DNA of 10,000 nt. It comes from Flavobacterium sp. Lineage in GTDB: Bacteria > Bacteroidota > Bacteroidia > Flavobacteriales > Flavobacteriaceae. Shown here piece by piece: positions 6,871 to 10,000 of this stretch. The notes beneath the pieces were generated by a model, which was given only the letters and a program-made list of their open reading frames with translations, ran no database searches and had not been told where the DNA came from. The position numbers and the translations under genes were made by a program. The DNA is taken from assembly GCF_020217025.1 (NCBI RefSeq), contig NZ_JAIWOF010000021.1:1-10000 (forward strand). The letters run 5' to 3'. Each line of letters begins with the position of its first letter. Within the stretch, counting starts at the first letter, position 1.

Positions 6871-8123
6871 ATCGTTTCCAAATCTTTTTCAATATCCAAT
6901 TCTCTGAATTTTGGTGAGGCTACAGCTGTAACTCCCACAATACCCAAGGTCATCATTCCACCGAAAACAACCGCAGGAACCACTCCCATAATTTTGGAAG
7001 CCAATCCACTTTCAAAAGCACCTAATTCATTTGACGAACCTACAAAAATTGAATTCACAGAAGATACACGTCCGCGCATGTGATCAGGTGTATAAATTTG
7101 AAGAATGGTTTGACGAATTACTACTGAAATTCCATCCGTAACACCACTCAAGAATAAAGCTACTACAGATAACCAAAAGTTAGTTGATAATCCGAAAACG
7201 ATAATACAAATTCCAAATCCGAAAACAGCTAATAATAACTTTTTACCTGCTTTTTGATGTAATGGAATGGATGTCGAAATTAACATCGTAAGCAAACCAC
7301 CAATAGCCGGAGCTGCTCTTAAAATTCCGAATCCTTCCGAACCTACTTTTAAAATATCTTGTGCAAAAATGGGCAATAATGCAACAGCTCCTCCAAATAA
7401 AACCGCAAACATATCAAGTGAAATAGCATTTAAAATAGGTTTTGAACTAAATACAAACGACAATCCTTCTTTCAAACTTTTGAAAATCGGTTCGCCTAAT
7501 TTTGGATTTAAAATCGGTTTTCTTTCAATTTGTGTCAATACGACTAAAGCCATAATCACACAAAAAACTACAAAAACCAATGACCAAAACGCACCCATCC
7601 AACCAATTGCAAATCCAGCCAATGCTGGGCCAATTACAGCCGCCACTTGCCAAGTAGAACTGCTCCATGTAGCTGCGTTAGGTTGCTCTTTTTTAGGAAT
7701 AATCAATCCCAATAAACTAAAAACGGACGGAATTAAAAACGCACGGATGATTCCTCCCACAAAAACTAGAGCGTAAATTCCGTACAAAATAGTGTTTTTG
7801 GAAAAAGAATCGATGAAATTCGGATGCACTAATAAACACATCAAAGCACTGATTGTTGCTAATCCAGAAAAACATTTGATTAACAAGCCTTTCTTCTCAT
7901 TTTGATCTACAATATGTCCAGCAAACAACGCCATACTTATGGCTGGAATAATTTCCATTAAACCAATTAATCCCAATGATAGTGGGTCTTTTGTGATGCG
8001 ATACACTTCCCACTCAATCAATACAAATTGCATCGACCAAGCCAAAACAATAAACAATCGCATGGCTAAAAACCAGCGAAATTCGGGTATACGTAAAGAT
8101 GAAAAAGGGTCTTTTTTAGCCAT
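6867..8123 (-). CDS. MFS transporter, EntS-like (MFS_3-type) exporter
   Basis: This 418-residue inner-membrane protein has about 12 hydrophobic helices and the typical MFS motif A after the second helix (GHIVDQNEKKGLL, residues 69-81). A cytoplasmic loop at about 198-225 divides the two six-helix halves. The segment HMRGRVSSVNSIFVGSSNELG (split around residues 348-368) is typical of the subgroup that includes the enterobactin exporter EntS, and fits proton-driven export of a small molecule. The substrate cannot be told from sequence, and no siderophore synthesis genes are present. The ATG (8121-8123) lies inside the last codons of recJ, an 8-bp overlap, so the two genes are probably transcribed together and translation may be coupled. 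The C-terminus is complete, with a short charged tail (ELDIEKDLETI). The stop overlaps the lpxH stop on the other strand. Confidence 0.92.
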   Translation of the reverse strand: MAKKDPFSSLRIPEFRWFLAMRLFIVLAWSMQFVLIEWEVYRITKDPLSLGLIGLMEIIPAISMALFAGHIVDQNEKKGLLIKCFSGLATISALMCLLVHPNFIDSFSKNTILYGIYALVFVGGIIRAFLIPSVFSLLGLIIPKKEQPNAATWSSSTWQVAAVIGPALAGFAIGWMGAFWSLVFVVFCVIMALVVLTQIERKPILNPKLGEPIFKSLKEGLSFVFSSKPILNAISLDMFAVLFGGAVALLPIFAQDILKVGSEGFGILRAAPAIGGLLTMLISTSIPLHQKAGKKLLLAVFGFGICIIVFGLSTNFWLSVVALFLSGVTDGISVVIRQTILQIYTPDHMRGRVSSVNSIFVGSSNELGAFESGLASKIMGVVPAVVFGGMMTLGIVGVTAVASPKFRELDIEKDLETI

Positions 8124-9816
8124 TTGAAGTATTGATATCGCGTAATTGCAATTGCAAAGTTACAGTATCTTTCCATTCATTTTCTTCCAAAGAGAAAATT
8201 GCATCAAATTTATTTTTGTTGGCAACCAAGTCTAATTTATTTCCCAATCCAAAACCAATAGCTCCAAAGGATTCCGAATTTCCTTGTTTTACGAATACTT
8301 TCAAATGTTCGTTATCGGAACCTAAAGTCTTCGCATAACCTGAATCAGTCAATCCTTTTGCTAAGAATAAAGGCGTCATATTTTCAGGTCCGAAAGGTTC
8401 GAATTGTTTTAATAATCGCATTAACTTCCGATTGATTTCGGATAATTCGATTTCGGCATCGTATGAAATTTCCGGAGTTAATAAATCGGGATGAATGGTT
8501 TCTTGCACCACTTTTTCGAAAGCATTTTTGAAATTTTCGTAGTTTTCTTCCAAAAGCGTCATTCCAGCGGCATACATATGTCCACCGAATTGTTCCAAAT
8601 GTTCCGCACACGCTTCCAACGCATTATAAATATCAAAATCTTTTACCGAACGCGCTGAAGCTGCTAATTTTTCACCACTTTTTGTAAAAACAATAGTTGG
8701 GCGATAGTAATTTTCCACTAATCTTGAAGCTACAATTCCAATAACACCTTTGTGCCAATTTTCTTGGTAGACAACAGTTGAAAATCGTACTTGCTCGTTG
8801 TTTTCTTCAATTTGAAGTAAGGCTTCTTTCGTAATTTGTTTGTCTAATTCTTTTCTATCGGAATTATGCTGCTCGATTTCAGAAGCAAATTGTTCGGCTT
8901 GGTCTAAATCGTATTCCGTTAATAAAGCAACGGCTTCGTTTCCGTGTTTGATTCTTCCAGCGGCATTGATTCTTGGTGCTACAATGAAAACCACATCCGT
9001 AATCGTTAAGACTTTCTTCTTTACATTTTGAATTAATGCTTTTATTCCAGGTCGCGGATTCGAATTAATCACTTCCAAACCAAATTTCGCCAATACTCGA
9101 TTTTCACCATTAATCGGAACAATATCAGCCGCAATTGCAGTCGCTACCAAATCTAAATATTCTACCAAATCTTCAATCGTTTGATTTCTATTTTCGGCTA
9201 AAGCTTGAATCAATTTAAACCCAACACCACAACCACACAATTCGTCATACGGATATGAACAATCTTCGCGTTTTGGATCTAAAACCGCAACGGCATCGGG
9301 CAAAATATCGCCAGGTCGGTGATGGTCGCAAATGATGAAATCGATGTTTTTTGCTTTGGCATAATACACGTGGTCAATTGATTTGATTCCACAATCCAAA
9401 GCTATAATTAAGGAAATATCGTTGTCTTCTGCATAGTCAATTCCCATATAAGAAATGCCGTAACCTTCTGCATATCTATCAGGAATGTAAGTCGTAACAT
9501 TCGGATAAAAACTACGTAAATAGCTCGAAACTAAGGAAACAGCGGTTGTTCCATCAACATCGTAATCTCCGAAAACTAGAATATTTTCGTTATTAGCAAT
9601 TGCTTTTTCGATTCGCGCCACAGCTTTGTTCATATCTTTCATCAGATACGGATTGTGCAAATCGGCTAAAGTGGGACGGAAAAAGGTTTTGGCTTGTTCG
9701 AAGGTTTCAATTCCTCGTTGAACTAAAAGTGTTGCAATAGTTTCATCGACTTGAAGGGCGCTCTGAATGGCTTGTACTTTTTCTGGATTTGGCTTAGATT
9801 TTGGATTCCAACGCAT
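8116..9816 (-). CDS. recJ: Single-stranded-DNA-specific exonuclease RecJ
   Basis: RecJ degrades single-stranded DNA 5' to 3' in RecF-type recombination, mismatch and base-excision repair. The 566-residue protein has normal length and all core parts. DHH domain: GDYDVDGTTA (83-92), ALDCG (Asp141), CDHHRPGD (DHH at 164-166) and Asp231 (AADIVP), which are the likely manganese ligands, followed by PRINAAGRIKHG (281-292). A helical linker with many charged residues spans about 300-345. The DHHA1 domain carries HKGVIGIVASRL (355-366) and the GGHMYAAG motif (411-418). An OB-like nucleic-acid-binding part follows (about 450-562, including FEPFGPENMTP). The start MRWNPKSKPNP matches what I recall for Bacteroidota RecJ. 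It is the first gene of a probable two-gene unit with the MFS carrier; a candidate promoter lies about 65 bp upstream. No defect or frameshift is seen. Confidence 0.97.
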   Translation of the reverse strand: MRWNPKSKPNPEKVQAIQSALQVDETIATLLVQRGIETFEQAKTFFRPTLADLHNPYLMKDMNKAVARIEKAIANNENILVFGDYDVDGTTAVSLVSSYLRSFYPNVTTYIPDRYAEGYGISYMGIDYAEDNDISLIIALDCGIKSIDHVYYAKAKNIDFIICDHHRPGDILPDAVAVLDPKREDCSYPYDELCGCGVGFKLIQALAENRNQTIEDLVEYLDLVATAIAADIVPINGENRVLAKFGLEVINSNPRPGIKALIQNVKKKVLTITDVVFIVAPRINAAGRIKHGNEAVALLTEYDLDQAEQFASEIEQHNSDRKELDKQITKEALLQIEENNEQVRFSTVVYQENWHKGVIGIVASRLVENYYRPTIVFTKSGEKLAASARSVKDFDIYNALEACAEHLEQFGGHMYAAGMTLLEENYENFKNAFEKVVQETIHPDLLTPEISYDAEIELSEINRKLMRLLKQFEPFGPENMTPLFLAKGLTDSGYAKTLGSDNEHLKVFVKQGNSESFGAIGFGLGNKLDLVANKNKFDAIFSLEENEWKDTVTLQLQLRDINTSNG

Positions 9817-9880
9817 AGTTTAATTACGAATTAAAAATTATGAATTATTTTATTTTATTTTGGCTTATATAATTGAATGA

Positions 9881-9888
9881 CAAAGGTA
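9881..9888 (-). promoter_or_regulatory. Candidate flavobacterial -7 promoter element for recJ
   Basis: On the minus strand the bases read TACCTTTG, a perfect match to the TAnnTTTG -7 consensus known for Flavobacterium and Bacteroides housekeeping promoters. It lies 64 bp before the recJ start, a reasonable leader length. I do not see a TTG -33 element at the usual 17-23 bp distance; that position falls at the edge of the strong inverted repeat. The call therefore rests on the -7 box and position only. Confidence 0.4.
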
Positions 9889-9898
9889 TAAATATTTT

Positions 9899-9935
9899 TT
9901 AAACCTGACAGGTTTTCGAAACCTGTCAGGTTTAA
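9899..9935. repeat. Perfect 17-bp inverted repeat: bidirectional terminator or extragenic palindrome
   Basis: Arms 9899-9915 and 9919-9935 are exact reverse complements with a 3-base loop (TCG). The core left arm is AAACCTGACAGGTTT and the core right arm AAACCTGTCAGGTTT. Each 15-base core is itself palindromic around its single central base (A in one, T in the other). The plus strand continues with a T-rich stretch (TTTAATTTTA), and a run of six T precedes the left arm, so the hairpin could act as a terminator in either direction. From memory, this AACCTGTCAGGTT-type palindrome is frequent between genes in flavobacterial genomes, so a dispersed repeat family is likely; copy number cannot be tested here. 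It sits between recJ and whatever lies to the right. Confidence 0.8.
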
Positions 9936-9937
9936 TT

Positions 9938-10000
9938 TTACAACTTATGATAAAAAATCGCTACCTCAACTTTTGCAAATTGACGGAACATTTCCATAAC
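9938..10000 (-). CDS. Possible 3' end of an unidentified gene running in from the right
   Basis: On the minus strand a frame is open from the window edge to TAA at 9938-9940 and gives VMEMFRQFAKVEVAIFYHKL. The stop falls two bases before the strong hairpin at 9899-9935, which is where a terminator for such a gene would be expected; that position is the main support. Only 20 residues are visible, so neither identity nor coding status can be judged. A competing reading is a plus-strand start at ATG 9947 (MIKNRYLNFCKLTEHFHN, open to the edge), divergent from recJ. Confidence 0.35.
   Translation of the reverse strand, partial: VMEMFRQFAKVEVAIFYHKL

Noticed and set aside
7267..7776. 169-codon plus-strand open frame opposite the MFS gene
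   Set aside because: It lies wholly antisense to a clear transporter gene, is Pro/Asn/Thr/Lys-rich without domain features, and mirrors the codons of the real gene.
8384..8611. 75-codon minus-strand frame overlapping recJ in another frame
   Set aside because: RecJ here is intact with conserved DHHA1 motifs; the alternate frame is Arg/Cys-rich and has no family features.
9840..9862. Short TTTTA repeats upstream of recJ
   Set aside because: Only about three imperfect copies in AT-rich intergenic DNA; not enough to call a tandem repeat with a function.
1..10000. Mobile element, CRISPR, phage or defence system
   Set aside because: No transposase, integrase, spaced direct repeats, tRNA junction or toxin-antitoxin-like pair was seen; gene content is mostly core metabolism and envelope.

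Overview
The window looks like chromosomal DNA from a member of the Bacteroidota, most likely Flavobacteriaceae and close to Flavobacterium. The evidence is AT-rich DNA, few Shine-Dalgarno-like sites before start codons, a large secreted protein with a type B C-terminal signal of the type IX secretion system (T9SS), and proteins (LpxH, QueD, an EntS-like MFS carrier, RecJ) whose wording matches flavobacterial versions. The genus is inferred from recalled family features, not from a search.

Left part (1-6870, + strand): the 3' part of a large beta-rich envelope protein is followed after 68 bp by a 1149-residue T9SS cargo protein with an IgGFc-binding-like N-terminal domain and several repeats. 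Its stop overlaps (ATGA) the start of an enoyl-CoA hydratase/isomerase-family gene. That gene overlaps (again ATGA) a 59-codon gene for a single-pass membrane protein. Six bases later comes a QueD-type 6-carboxytetrahydropterin synthase, and then lpxH of lipid A synthesis. The spacing from 1277 to 6870 leaves almost no room for internal promoters, so this is probably one transcript joining unrelated jobs: a surface protein, acyl-CoA metabolism, pterin/queuosine chemistry and outer-membrane lipid synthesis.

Right part (6867-9816, - strand): recJ (single-strand DNA exonuclease) is followed by an MFS exporter gene that overlaps it by 8 bp, so the two are probably co-transcribed. The MFS gene and lpxH converge and share the bases of their stop codons (TTAA at 6867-6870), with no room for a conventional terminator between them.

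Far right (9817-10000): the recJ upstream region has a likely flavobacterial -7 element and a strong perfect inverted repeat (9899-9935) that looks like a terminator or a dispersed extragenic palindrome. A possible 3' end of another minus-strand gene runs to the window edge.

I see no CRISPR array, tRNA, rRNA, insertion sequence, phage gene or defence system. The region is mostly ordinary core genome. The points most worth a second look are the small overlapping membrane-protein gene, the nested palindrome, the hydratase lacking one of its two catalytic glutamates, and the modular surface protein.
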